This document shows positions 32,157-43,009 of a DNA stretch of 64,000 nt, in pieces. Below the pieces are notes generated by a model. The model was not told where the DNA came from. It made no database searches and saw only the letters and a list, made by a program, of their open reading frames with translations. The position numbers were made by a program, and so were the translations under genes. Numbering within the stretch: the first letter of the stretch is position 1; each line of letters begins with the position of its first letter. Origin of the DNA: Nitritalea halalkaliphila LW7 (lineage in GTDB: Bacteria; Bacteroidota; Bacteroidia; Cytophagales; Cyclobacteriaceae); assembly GCF_000265075.1 (NCBI RefSeq), contig NZ_AJYA01000005.1, positions 62,001-126,000 on the forward strand, in the 5' to 3' direction.

Positions 32157-35100
32157 TTAGAAATTATACCCTAAAGTCACATAAAGCCTTAAATTCTCAG
32201 GCTGATTATTCCGTATCGGACGAGCGACATCCATCTTGACATAATAATTTAACAAGACCGTACGAATGCCCGCTCCGTAACTCTGCAACCACGGGTTATT
32301 GAAATTATTTAACGTTATCGTAAAAGGAGATGCCGGCGTACGGATCACCTCTGTATTTTGATCATTTACACGCTCCCAAGGAGCCGCCTCATTCCATGCC
32401 GAGCCGATATCATAAAAGCCGACCATCTGGAAATTACGCAGGAAGTTGCTCGTCAAATTCCCCCGCGACAAGAAAGAGAAAATGGGTACCCGAATCTCAG
32501 AGGTGAAGGTAATGACATTATTCCCGCGAATCTCATCCAGATCATAACCACGTAAATCTACGAATTCCGCAAACAGAATATTTGAATTCTCTACCCCTGT
32601 CGGATTACGCACTGGCGAAGGCTCATTTCGATTGGCCGGAGGCTGACTGAAACGGTTAAAAACCCAGTTATCCATCCCCCCTACTAAATACGTCTGCGGG
32701 TTATTTCCGAAGAAACTTCCCACAAAGAGCCTAGAAGCAAAGGTGATGTTCTTCACCACTTTCTGGTAGTTCCGCACATCCAAATAGAAATTCGAGAAGG
32801 ATCTATCTGCAGCATTCAGGCCTTGGAAATGCGCAAACCCTGCCTTAGCCTTAAACCCTTGCTGCATATACAGCCCTAACTGCGTGGTCTTATCCACCAC
32901 AAACTCCGCACGTGCACCCGCATAATTTACCATCAGGCTATTCGCATCACGGTCCGTAGCACGTAATAAGGAATCTGGATTCAAGTTAAAGTACTGTGTG
33001 TTCGCATAAAAAGGCGCCAGCGTCAGGCGACTATGCACATTTAATGGATAAGAAACCCCTAGCTCCGCCTTGTTCAAGACATAGCGCTGAAACGTTTCTC
33101 CCTCCGATACCTGCAAAGCACTCCGGTCATAACGGAAACGGAAGTCTAATCTTCTCTTAAGGTATTCATAATCGAAAAACACATCCGAGCCCGACCTAAA
33201 GTCTAAGGCAGCCATGATGCCACCACGCACCCGATGATTATCGAGTAAATCATTCATCTCACCATTTAGCGCGATCCCAAAGCCACGAAGAGGATCGATC
33301 ACGAAGTTCGTACGGAAGCTAGATGTCATGAACTGTGGTGTAATTCTTCGTGGCCCCGTAATACGACGCTGCAAACCCTGACGTCTGAAGTTCTCTAATA
33401 AGGCATTTCTGCCGGCCAAATTTCTCCTCGGCTCCTGCTGGAAATCCTGAAGCGCTGGAATCGTATCGAAGGTATAATTCTCATAATCGATGCCTCCCCT
33501 ACCTTCAAAACGTAGCCCCTGTGTGTCGATTCGGCCACTTCCACCTGTCCTCGGAGGAACCGTATCCGTAGCTTCACCCAGCGTCACCTCTGGAAGGCGC
33601 TCGAAAGAAGGCGACTGCATACGTCTAAACTGATCCAAGACACCGCCCTGCTGCGCGGGTCCCTCCCCAGCTTGCGCACCAACCTGACTAGCAGCTCCCT
33701 GCTGCGCCGCCCCCTGTGTGGCTGCGGCTCGCGGAGTACCCGCACGACTCGGTGCACCGATCAGTAGCTCTTCTAAGTTCACACCCGCAGGAGGTGTAGT
33801 GGCCGCTCTTCGTGTCGTATCTGACGCGATGCTCTCTCGCTCCGTTCTCCTCAGCGCCTGCGACTCTCCTTCCATCGTTTCTTCTGTGGAAGCTTCCTCC
33901 ACCGTAATACTCTCCACTTGCTCAGCGATGACTGCTAACTCCTCCTGAATACGCGTTATTAGCTCTTCTGTCTGCTCCTCCTCCTCAGCCTCCAGCACCG
34001 ATTCCGTTTCTACCTGCTCCTCTTCGGATTCCTCCGTCACAAGCTCCGAAACAGCTGTTTCCGTCGCCGATTCTACAGCAGCGCGCTCTGGAAGTACGAT
34101 CAGCTCCGTCTCAGAAACTTCCTCTTCCTCCTGCGCACGGCTTGTCCTACGCTGAGAACCCGCCGCCTCCGCAGCATTCATCCGCTCGTTTAACTGTTTG
34201 GCTTGCGCCAATTGCATCCGAGGTGTAGAAGGTGTAAACTGATCCGCATTCGAATAAGCTCATACACCAGGCGGGCCTTATTGCCGTCCCGAACGGCATA
34301 CGCCACCCGGTTCAACTGGGAAGAATAATCAAACACTTCTATACTTTTATTTAGTGCAGACACCTGACTGCTAACCGCAGAAGCTACCGACATACGGTTT
34401 AAATTCGTGATGCCACTCTGATCACTCAAATACAAAATGTTATCCGAATTCAAACGCATCGGGCGCACATTCCGATAATTCACATTCGTCAAACGCTCGA
34501 AAGTCACTACAGAATCTACATCCGCCTTCCAGAGGTTAAAATAACCGGGCAACTTATTCGCATCCGGCGTACGGGTCAGCACAGAATCCGGCAGATCCAC
34601 CTGATTCGAAGAAAAAATAATCGTGCTGTCGTTTAGCCACATGGGCGTTAAATTATCGAACACATCATTCGTCACCCTTCTCCCCTGTCCGCGTGCATTC
34701 AAGGTATAAATATCCGATTTCCCCGCAGAAATGACCGACATGACGATGTTTCTGCCGGAGGCATTGTAATCCATGTGCGTGATCTGCGTGATGTTTCGCA
34801 AGTAAATCTTGTCATTCGAAGAACCATCTATGGCGCGCTGCCGCAGCGTAGTTACCCCACCCCGGAAAGTGGCAATGGCTAAATTCAAGGTATCCCTCCA
34901 GGCAATCACCGGCGAGGTCGTATTGACAGGCTGATCCTTACTCACTGATCCCCCCGTGTATAAAGTCGTCTCGCGCTCTGTCGCCAACTCCCGCACTTGC
35001 ACCCGATAGCGCCCCCCATTGTTAATCACATATGCTAAATGCTTGCTGTCTGGGCTAAACTTGATATCGGTAATGGCCCCATACTGCCGATCAGACGTCT

Positions 35101-35974
35101 CGGCTATAACAGCACTCTCTTTCACCGCCTTAAAAACATCGAAAACAGGTTTATTCACGCTCGTATAAAACGTCTGCCACTGCGTCATCACGTTTTTATA
35201 ATCCATCCCGATCGTGTTCGCGATACTCGCTTCCTCGTTTCGATTGATACGGCTTAAATTTAATATCGAACTGATGTACCGCTTGCCATAGCGCTCCCCG
35301 ATAAAGTTCCAGATCGACTGCCCCACTAATGCAGCCTCACGCTCTTTTAACTTGTATAGACGTACCTTCTGCCCCTCACGCTTAAAATAATGCCGGATAT
35401 AATCGTCCATCTCCCTGCTCCAGCCATGCGCTAAATACATCGCCGCACCATCCACATACCAGTCCGGAAAACGATTCACTAAATTCGACTGGAAGGCATC
35501 CACGATCGAAGAACCATATAGCATCTCCTCGATAATCACCTTCGAGGTCACATAAATCAAATCTCGCTTAAAATCTTCCCAGTTGCCTGGAAACGCCACC
35601 TCTCCCAGCAGACGGCTAAAAAAAGTCTGCCCATCTATCGTATACTCGTCTTTGTTCAGGTTTAAATTACTCTGTAAAATTTCCTCCGGAGAATTATAAA
35701 TAAAAATTTTAGGCTTGGTATAGGCCACATAACCGATAGACTGCGTCAGGCGATCAAATTCTGACTCTAAAAAATCAATGGCCATCCGGGCATTATTCAT
35801 CCCCTGATCGTAATAGTACACCTCAAAGTTATTACTGCTGTAGTAAAACCACTGCAGCTCCTTATGCTGTACCCTGTTTTTCCCGAACCGTTCTCGGTCA
35901 AAACGCTGCGCCCATCCCACCGATGCCTGGAGGATAAACACCATCGTTAGGAGTACAAAATATGTATTTTTCAT
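32157..35974 (-). CDS. Large TolB-like propeller protein with C-terminal outer-membrane barrel, frame broken once
   Basis: The restored chain of about 1272 residues has a signal peptide (YFVLLTMVFILQASVGWA). A domain of about 250 residues follows with the look of a degenerate gluzincin (peptidase-MA-like): KPKIFIYNSPEEI, VTSKVIIEEMLYG, FPDWYVDGAAMYLAHGW, and no HExxH. Next come TolB/WD-type propeller blades (KFSPDSKHLAYVINN, DYNASGRNIVMSV), a Glu-, Ala- and Gln-rich linker (about 34180-33600), and a barrel ending in VTLGYNF, which looks like a BamA/D15-type surface antigen domain. One base is missing at 34249-34250, with YELIRNADQFTPSTPRMQLAQ restored. The raw pieces are 35974-34190 and 34217-32157. 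It probably sits in the outer membrane with periplasmic propeller; its role is unknown. Confidence 0.8.
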
Positions 35975-35994
35975 GTTGAGTTTAGCTATAGCCT

Positions 35995-37046
35995 CTAAAT
36001 ATACTTAAAAAAACGATTGATGTTTACTTCTTTTGGCACTTCCTTCCCCTCCAGCATAAAATCCATCAACACCTCACTGAAATAAGGCGCCAGAGACACT
36101 CCCTTAGCGCCCAATCCATTCAGGATATAAACGCCAGAAGATTCGGGATGTTTACCCAAAATCGGTTTTCTATCTTTCGTCGCCGGACGTAAGCCATAGC
36201 GATGCGCGAGCAGCTCATCCACAGGCCCTTGGACCAGTTTCTCCAGCTTCTCCAGCAGCTCCTTTTTCGCCCGTTCCGTCGGCCCCTCATCCAGGTCGAA
36301 ATGCGTATAGGTACTGCCCACACGCACGCGATCCTCCCCGAGGGAAATACGAAAAACACCCCTATTCACGATGTAGGGTAATGTAGGCTGCTGGCGCAAA
36401 TCCAAAATCTCCCCTTTCACAGGGGCAAAGCCCGGAACCGCATAGCGACTCGCCTGATGCGCACCCAGTCCGGTGCAGAGCACCAATCCCCGCGCTTTCA
36501 CCCCTTCATACCATACAGATCCAGCCTCCTCCCGCACCTGATCGAGCTGAAAGGCGCTTTGGCGCAGAGCGCCAAAAGATGCAAAATAGGCCGCCGCAGC
36601 ATCTAAAAAAAGGGGAATGTCCACATAACCAGAGCGCTGTAAAGACACCCCACCGTACGGATCTCCCAGTGCCTGATCCCGAGAATGCTGATGCACCCGC
36701 CGAATGTAGGGCGCATAATGGGGCTCCGCAGATTTACCCATCCACTCATTCTGCTCCTCCAAGCTCCAGAAGGGCCTGTAAATCTCCACAGGATGCAGGA
36801 AGTCCGCACCAAAATCTTGGGCACAAGCCCCATAAAATGCCTCTAAATCACCGAATAAAGCGTCTGCCAACCACGTTTTCACCATCTGACGGCCCGTGAT
36901 CGGATTATAGAGCCCCGCCGCGATACGACTGCTGCGGTTTTCCTCCGGACTATCGTAAATGAGGACAGAATAGCCCCTTTCATCAACTTATACCCCAACA
37001 CCGAGCCTGCCAGGCCCTGCCCCACTAATAAAAAGTCCACTTCCAT
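35995..37046 (-). CDS. FAD-dependent oxidoreductase (D-amino-acid/glycine oxidase family), frame broken once
   Basis: The restored protein of about 350 residues opens with the Rossmann dinucleotide loop VGQGLAGSVLGYKL, then IAAGLYNPITGRQMVKTW, and ends with the second FAD contact GVYILNGLGAKGVSLAPYFSEVL. These mark the DAO fold shared by glycine oxidase ThiO and the C-terminal half of MnmC. The substrate is not clear. The PITGRQMVKTW stretch and the small size slightly favour an MnmC-C-like tRNA-modifying role over ThiO; no thi genes adjoin. One A is missing at 36978-36980 (restored reading LMKRGYSVLIYDS). The ATG at 37046 is chosen because the FAD loop begins nine residues later. Confidence 0.82.
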
Positions 37047-37070
37047 ACCCAAAATTACAGCCTTTATTTT

Positions 37071-37078
37071 TAATTTTG
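37071..37078 (+). promoter_or_regulatory. Bacteroidota -7 box (TAATTTTG) for the metallo-hydrolase/pssA/porU/porV run
   Basis: TAATTTTG is a perfect TAnnTTTG box 24 bases before the ATG at 37103. On the opposite strand the complement of 37050-37057 also reads TAATTTTG, only three bases before the minus-strand ATG at 37046, so the short divergent gap may hold back-to-back promoters. Confidence 0.5.
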
Positions 37079-37102
37079 ATGCCTTTAACAAGAGATTCCC
37101 CT

Positions 37103-37750
37103 ATGCTGACGATAAAAAAATTCACCTTTAACGCCTTCCAAGAAAATACCTACCTCGTTTACGATGAGACAGGAGAAACGCTTATCATCGACCCGGGATG
37201 CTACGAAAAACGCGAACGGGAGCAGCTGGCCTCCTACATCGAGCAGCATAACCTTAAACCGACCCGTCTGCTAAACACCCACTGCCACATCGACCATGTG
37301 CTCGGAAATGCTTGGGTGATGGCACAGTATGGCCTTGGGCTGGCGATTCATGAAGCGGAAGTGCCCGTCTTAAAGTCAGTAGAAAGCTATGCGGCCAACT
37401 ATGGCTTCCCGGCCTTTGCGCCCAGCAGCGCTACGGAATTCCTAAGGCCTGGAACAGATGTGGCCATAGGAAATACCCGCTTAGAAGTGCTTTTCGTCCC
37501 TGGCCATGCCCCTGGACATGTGGTCTTTTACCATCCAGAAACCAGCCAGCTAATCGCAGGAGACACCCTTTTCCAAGGAAGCATCGGCAGAACTGACCTT
37601 CCAGGGGGAGACCATGAAACCCTGCTACGCTCCATCCGCCAAGAGCTTTTCCGCCTGGCTGACGACACGGTAGTGTACTGCGGCCATGGACCTGAAACTC
37701 GCATCGGTTTCGAAAAAATCCATAATCCTTTCGTAGGAGAACATACCTAA
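37103..37750 (+). CDS. MBL-fold metallo-hydrolase (glyoxalase II-like)
   Basis: An intact 215-residue metallo-beta-lactamase-fold enzyme. The two-metal ligands are visible: THCHIDH, GHAPGH, the Asp of IAGDTLF and the final His of YCGHGPET. The short length and GRTDLPGGD loop are those of YcbL-like hydrolases, which cleave thioesters such as S-lactoylglutathione; the substrate here is unproven. I use the ATG at 37103, ahead of the first conserved strand (LTIKKFTFNAFQENTYLV). It begins a run with pssA, porU, porV and the M16 gene. Confidence 0.9.
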   Translation: MLTIKKFTFNAFQENTYLVYDETGETLIIDPGCYEKREREQLASYIEQHNLKPTRLLNTHCHIDHVLGNAWVMAQYGLGLAIHEAEVPVLKSVESYAANYGFPAFAPSSATEFLRPGTDVAIGNTRLEVLFVPGHAPGHVVFYHPETSQLIAGDTLFQGSIGRTDLPGGDHETLLRSIRQELFRLADDTVVYCGHGPETRIGFEKIHNPFVGEHT

Positions 37751-37774
37751 ACCCCTGGCCCTAAACCCGTTACC

Positions 37775-38482
37775 ATGTCCATCAAACGCCATATTCCCAA
37801 TACCGTCACCGCGCTCAACCTGCTCACCGGCATCATCGGCATCCTAACCGTGGCGGGAGGAAACTATCGTTCCGGGCTTTATTTTATTCTGATCGCAGCG
37901 GTTTTTGATTTCTTAGATGGTTTTCTGGCGCGAATCCTGGGGGTGCATAGCGAAATCGGCAAGCAGCTGGACTCCCTGGCGGATATGGTGACCTTCGGCG
38001 TGCTACCGGCCTTGATCCTGCAGCAGTTTTTAGCGGCGAGCTGGCCGGAAGGTGGCTACTGGACCTACATCCCATTCTTGATCGGAATTTTTTCGGCCTT
38101 CCGCCTCGCGAAATTCAATATCGATACGCGCCAAAGTGACCAGTTTATCGGCCTTCCCACACCGGCGAATGCCCTCTTTATGGCGAGCTGGCCTTTTTTA
38201 GTAGCCGCCAGCCCGGAAACCCTGGCCGAGGTGCTGGGACATCCCTTCCTATTAATCGGCATCGCCCTGCTGTTTTCCTACCTCTTGGTGGCTGAAATCC
38301 CCCTTATCGCCCTAAAATTTAAAGACTTCGGCTGGCGCCAAAACGCTTTTCGCTATGCCATCATCGCGCTGAGCATCCCTGCCCTCCTCATCGGACAGGC
38401 CGCAGGTTTCCCTTTTATAATTTTATCGTATATTGGCCTGTCAGTAGCAGCGAATTTACGTCATGAAAGGAAGCAGGGATAG
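37775..38482 (+). CDS. pssA: CDP-diacylglycerol--serine O-phosphatidyltransferase
   Basis: An intact 235-residue inner-membrane protein with about seven hydrophobic helices. The CDP-alcohol phosphotransferase motif DFLDGFLARILGVHSEIGKQLDSLAD shows all the metal- and substrate-binding Asp, Gly and Arg positions. IPNTVTALNLLTGI at the start and the length point to PssA, which makes phosphatidylserine on the way to phosphatidylethanolamine. The end overlaps the porU start by 20 bases. Confidence 0.93.
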   Translation: MSIKRHIPNTVTALNLLTGIIGILTVAGGNYRSGLYFILIAAVFDFLDGFLARILGVHSEIGKQLDSLADMVTFGVLPALILQQFLAASWPEGGYWTYIPFLIGIFSAFRLAKFNIDTRQSDQFIGLPTPANALFMASWPFLVAASPETLAEVLGHPFLLIGIALLFSYLLVAEIPLIALKFKDFGWRQNAFRYAIIALSIPALLIGQAAGFPFIILSYIGLSVAANLRHERKQG

Positions 38483-41400
38483 GAAAAATACAAGCAGCAT
38501 AGCGCCAAGCGTGCTGTTTTTCTGCGCCTTGCTGTTGGCCCTCAGCCTCGGCCTCCTCCCCCTCTACACCCTAAAAGCCCAAAACATCTTCCGCTTTCCC
38601 GTCACTGAAACCGGCGTGATCGCCATTCCCGGTGAACAGCTGCGCAGCCTGGGGTTCCAGCCCGACCGGGTCCGCGTCATGGGGCGGGGCGGTATGCTAC
38701 CGCAAAAGCTGGACAGCGCCCAACAGTTTACGCTGCCCGAAAGCCCTAGCTATTGGGAGGCAGACACCCTTTTTGCTCTGGTGGAAGGACCTCACCTTTG
38801 GCAAAGCAGCCCTGACGGCACCCTACATTATCAGCACCACCTCTACAGCGACACCGTCTTTTATGAATTACGCCCCGGAATTCCACAGTACCGCCTGCAA
38901 GTGGAAAATGCCGCTCTGATGTCCGATGAGCCGAGCAAGGACACCGATGAAAGCCCCCGCTTTTGGCGCCAGCTGCAGACCCTGAAAGAGGAGCGGTTCA
39001 ACTTGCTCTCCTCGGGGAGAAGTTGGTACAGCAATGCCATTTTCACGGGCAACCGCTACCTCTGGAATCGGGAAACTACAGGCGCTGCGCACTCCTCCGC
39101 CACGGGGCGCTACCTGCTACAGGCCCGCTGGATGGGCGCTGCCTTAAGCCCTTTGAGCATCGAGGTCAGCAGCGACGTAGGCCCCGTGGGCAGTGGCCAA
39201 ATCCCCGCCATCGTCAGCAGTCCTTTCGGCGTGCAGGGGCGGGAGCGGATGGAAAACTGGGTGTTCACCGCCGCTGCTCCCCCGGCAGAGCTTCGGCTAC
39301 AGCCACAGAGCGGACACCCGAATGCCGCACTTTATGTGGATCACCTTGGGCTTTTCCAGGAGGTGCGCTTAGAGGCAGAGCTGGAGGGACAGCTTTTTCC
39401 TGTGGACCAGCAGCGACCCGTAGGAGGCCCCCTCCCCGTAGGAATGCGGCTTTGGGTGCAGGATTTCCGTGGGCACTGGCAGGTCTTCGGCGAGAATTTC
39501 AGCGCAGCAGCGCTGCAAAAGGCTTTTTTGCAAGCAGCAGGCCGCGCCCGGCCTTTGCCCGAAGGGCGTAGACTTCCCGCAGCTCCTGACCTGCTACAGG
39601 GCCGACCCTCTCTGATCATCGTAACAGCAAGCCGCTTCCGTGCTTCTGCGGAAAGGCTGGCTCAGTTTCGGAGAAGCGAAGGCCATCAGGTGCAGGTCAT
39701 CAGTCCGGAGGAGGTGTATGAGGCCCTGCATGGCGGGACACGGGACATTACTGCGCTGCGCAACTACCTCGCGCATCATTTTCAGGCGGGCCACCTCGCT
39801 CATGTGCTCTTTTTTGGGAAAGGCACCTTTGACTATAAAAATCGCTTAGGCGGGTTTCCAAATACAGTCCCTACCTATACCTCTCGAAATAGTCTGGAGC
39901 CGCTAGCCACCTATAGCTCTGATGACTTTTTTGCGCTTTTGGCCCCAGGCCAAGGGGAATGGGCGGAGGGGGATGCAGCTGAGGCCGAACCTCTGCAAAT
40001 CGGGGTGGGTCGCCTGCCTGTCATCAGCCCAGCGGAAGCAGAAACCGTGGTGGATAAATTAATCGCCTACAGCCATGCCGCGCCTGAAGGAGCCTGGCGC
40101 AAGCAGATGGCCTTTCTCGTGGACGATGGCGATAACAATATCCACCTTCAGGATGCAGAGCAACACAGCCGCTTTTTAGAGGAGCAGTATCCGGGCTTGG
40201 TGCAAGACAAGATTTACCTCGACCGCTTTCCTTTAGAGCGTAGGGCGGGGGGACGTGCCCGCAGTCCGGAGGCCAGCGCGCCCTCCTGCAGCGCTGGGAG
40301 GAAGGCATGCTCTTGCTAAATTTCATCGGCCATGGAAATGAGAGCACCCTGACTGAGGAAGAAGTTTTTACGGTAAATGATTTACCTCGACTACCTGCAG
40401 GAGCGCCGCTACCGATCGTGGTGACAGCACCTGTGCTTTTGGTCGAATGGACAGCCCATTTTTACGCTCCGGCGCGGAGCAGCTGCTGCTTCTACCGGGC
40501 CGGGGTGCGGTGGCACTGCTGAGCACGGGAAGGCCAGTGTTTAGCAGTGTGAACTTCACGCTGAACGATGCCTTTATGCGCAGTGCCTTCTCTCGGGATG
40601 CCAGTGGGCGACCTCGAGAGCTGGGGGACATCTACAGGTCCACGAAAAACCAAAGTCATAGTGGTGTTTTAAACCGGAACTTCAGCTTGATCGGCGACCC
40701 AAGTATGCGCATCGGCTTGCCCGATTACGACCTGGTGGTCGAGGAGCTCACCGATCCGGAGGGGGCGGCACTGGACACGCTGCGGGCCTTCCAGCGCTTT
40801 CATTTGCGCGGCAGCGTACAGGATCCGCTCACGGCGGCTACCCTAAGCCTGCGCAGTGGGGAAGTGGAGGTTAGCTTATTCGACAAGCCCAGCACGGTGC
40901 GTACCCTCGGGCAGACCAGCAGTGCCACCTCCTTTACGGAAGACTTGAACCGCCTATTTCGTGTGGCGGCACCCCTCGCAGATGGGCGCTGGGAAGTGAT
41001 GGGCATGATGCCCCTGCAGATGGATTACCGAGATGGCTTCGGGCGTTTTCGCCTGTTCGCGCAGCTGGACGCGGGCAGCAGCGCTTGGGGTACCGCACGT
41101 CCCATCGTAGGCGGCAGTTTAGCCCTTCCAGAGGACAGAGACCCTCCACAGATCACCCTGGAAATTCAGGCAGAAGCGGATAGTAGGGGACAGTTCGGCC
41201 TCGGTCAGCTCCCGTATCGTCTGCATTTTCGGGATAGTAGTGGCATCAACAGTAGCCCGCTTCAGGTAGGGCAGGACCTGCTGCTGCAGCTAAATGATGG
41301 GGAGGAAGAGGTGCTTAATGCCCGTTTTCGCGCCATCGGTGGGGATATGCGGCAGGGGGAGCTGCAGGGAATGCTCCGTGGCCTGGTCGAAGGAGAAAAC

Positions 41401-41790
41401 CGCCTGCGCATCGAGGCTTGGGACATCGTCGGTAATAAAGGCGTGCTGGATACCAGTATTTTCGTTCGGGACATTCGGGAGTTTCGGATCCTCTCCGAGC
41501 GGCTCTACCCGAATCCGGGAGGTGGGCTGCGCCAAATAGATTTGCAGCATAATCGGCCAGGCGAAAACCTTGTGGGGACATTTCGGGTTTTTACCCTTAC
41601 GGGTCAAATACTACTCGAAAAAGAATTACGTTATCCTTTGGCTGATGCGCAACTTCAAAGTATTCCATTGAATTTTTTAGAGCAGAAGGGGCGAATAAAT
41701 GCAAAAGGAACTTATATTTACAAGATAGAGCTCCGTTCAGAAAAGGATGGAACCTCTGATCAAAGAAGTGGAAAACTGATTATCGAATGA
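38463..41790 (+). CDS. porU: Type IX secretion sortase PorU (C25 peptidase family), frame broken twice
   Basis: The restored protein of about 1109 residues has a signal peptide and a gingipain-like C25 domain with the catalytic His in NFIGHGNESTL and the catalytic Cys in VVTATCAFGRMDSP. A type IX-like tail follows (FRILSERLYPNPGG ... GTYIYKIEL). PorU removes the C-terminal signal of type IX cargo at the cell surface and attaches it to lipopolysaccharide. One G is missing near 40281 and one C at 40428. The second loss removes the catalytic Cys from the raw frame, since TATCAFGR appears only when it is restored. The pieces run 38463-40319, 40307-40522 and 40447-41790. It overlaps pssA upstream and porV downstream. 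Confidence 0.92.
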
Positions 41791-43002
41791 GATTAAAGGA
41801 AAAAAAGCTGTGTATCACTCCTCATCGCAGGTGCCCTTTTCGGGTTGAACCACTTCGCGAATGCGCAGAACTCCATCGTGCTTTCTGGGCAGGATCAAAA
41901 CGGTAGAAGGGTCATCACGACAGCAGTCCCTTTCTTGAATTTTGCACCCGACAGTCGGCACTCTGCCATGGGGGATGTGGGGGTAGCGACGAGCGCAGAT
42001 GCTAATTCCGCCCACTGGAATGCAGGAAAGCTGGCCTTTAACGAGCAGCCGATGGCCATCGCACTTTCTTACTCGCCCTGGTTAGGGAGGCTGGTGAACG
42101 ACATGTCTGTCAGCTACTTAGCTGGCTATAAAAAAATCGACGAAAACTCCGCTTTCGGTTTTGACCTGCGCTTCTTTAATATGGGTGATGTAGAGCTGAC
42201 CGATGAGATGGGAAATGAGCTGGGTGAATTTAATCCACGGGATATCGCCATCGGTGGAACATACTCCCGAAAACTATCCGAAAAATTCGGCCTAGGTATT
42301 TCGGCGCGCTTTATACATTCTAACTTGTCGGGAAACCTGTCCTCAGCAGCAGGAAATGAGGCGCGTCCCGGCACTTCGGTGGGAGCAGATATCGGCGTCT
42401 ACTACCGAAATGCATACACCACAGAAGCCGGAAAGGACCGCGTCTTCTCTTGGGGTGCCACCATCACGAACATCGGTCCACGCATTACCTATAACAGTGC
42501 CGAAGATTTAGACTACATCCCCACAAATCTCCGCATAGGCGCAGCCTATCAGATCTTCTTAGACCCTGATAATAGCTTGACCTTCGCGCTTGACTTGAAT
42601 AAGCTGATGGTACCTACCCCGCCCGTTTTCGAGCGCAATGAGGACAATACCATCGTTACCGATGCCAATGGCAATCCCATCATCGCAGCGGGGCGTGATC
42701 CGAACCGCCCGCTTTTAAATGGTATGTTCACCTCCTTTATCGATGCCCCGGATGGTTTCGTAGAGGAGCTTCAGGAAATCACCATCTCCACGGGAGTGGA
42801 ATACCTGTATAAAAATACCTTTGCGGTACGCGCAGGCTACTTCTACGAAAATCCCAGAAAAGGCGGTAGACGTTTTTTCACGATGGGTGTCGGCTTTAAC
42901 TACCAGCGATTAGGTTTTGACTTTTCTTACCTAGTCCCTCAAACACAAAATCATCCGCTAGCAGAAACGCTTAGATTGACGCTTGGCTATCGATTCAACT
43001 AA
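41787..43002 (+). CDS. porV: Type IX secretion outer-membrane protein PorV (LptO), leader frame altered
   Basis: About 400 residues forming a FadL-type outer-membrane barrel: VPFLNFAPDSRHSAMGDVGVATSADANSAHWNPGK-like opening, LSYSPWLGRLVNDM, and the C-terminal LGYRFN with terminal Asn after an aromatic residue. PorV binds cargo at SprA and hands it to PorU. The ATG at 41787 overlaps the porU stop (ATGA). The signal peptide (SLLIAGALFGLNHFANAQ) is in another frame. Joining them needs two missing bases or one extra base, most simply in the seven-A run at 41800-41806. The clean frame opens at 41845 without its signal. Confidence 0.9.
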
Positions 43003-43009
43003 CCTAACC

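Noticed and set aside
36579-36899. A Pro/His-rich plus-strand frame over the FAD oxidoreductase gene
   Set aside because: It is antisense to a conserved enzyme and matches nothing I know.
38463-41790. Calling PorU a general gingipain-like protease
   Set aside because: Length, the pairing with porV and the type IX context favour the sortase PorU over a secreted protease.
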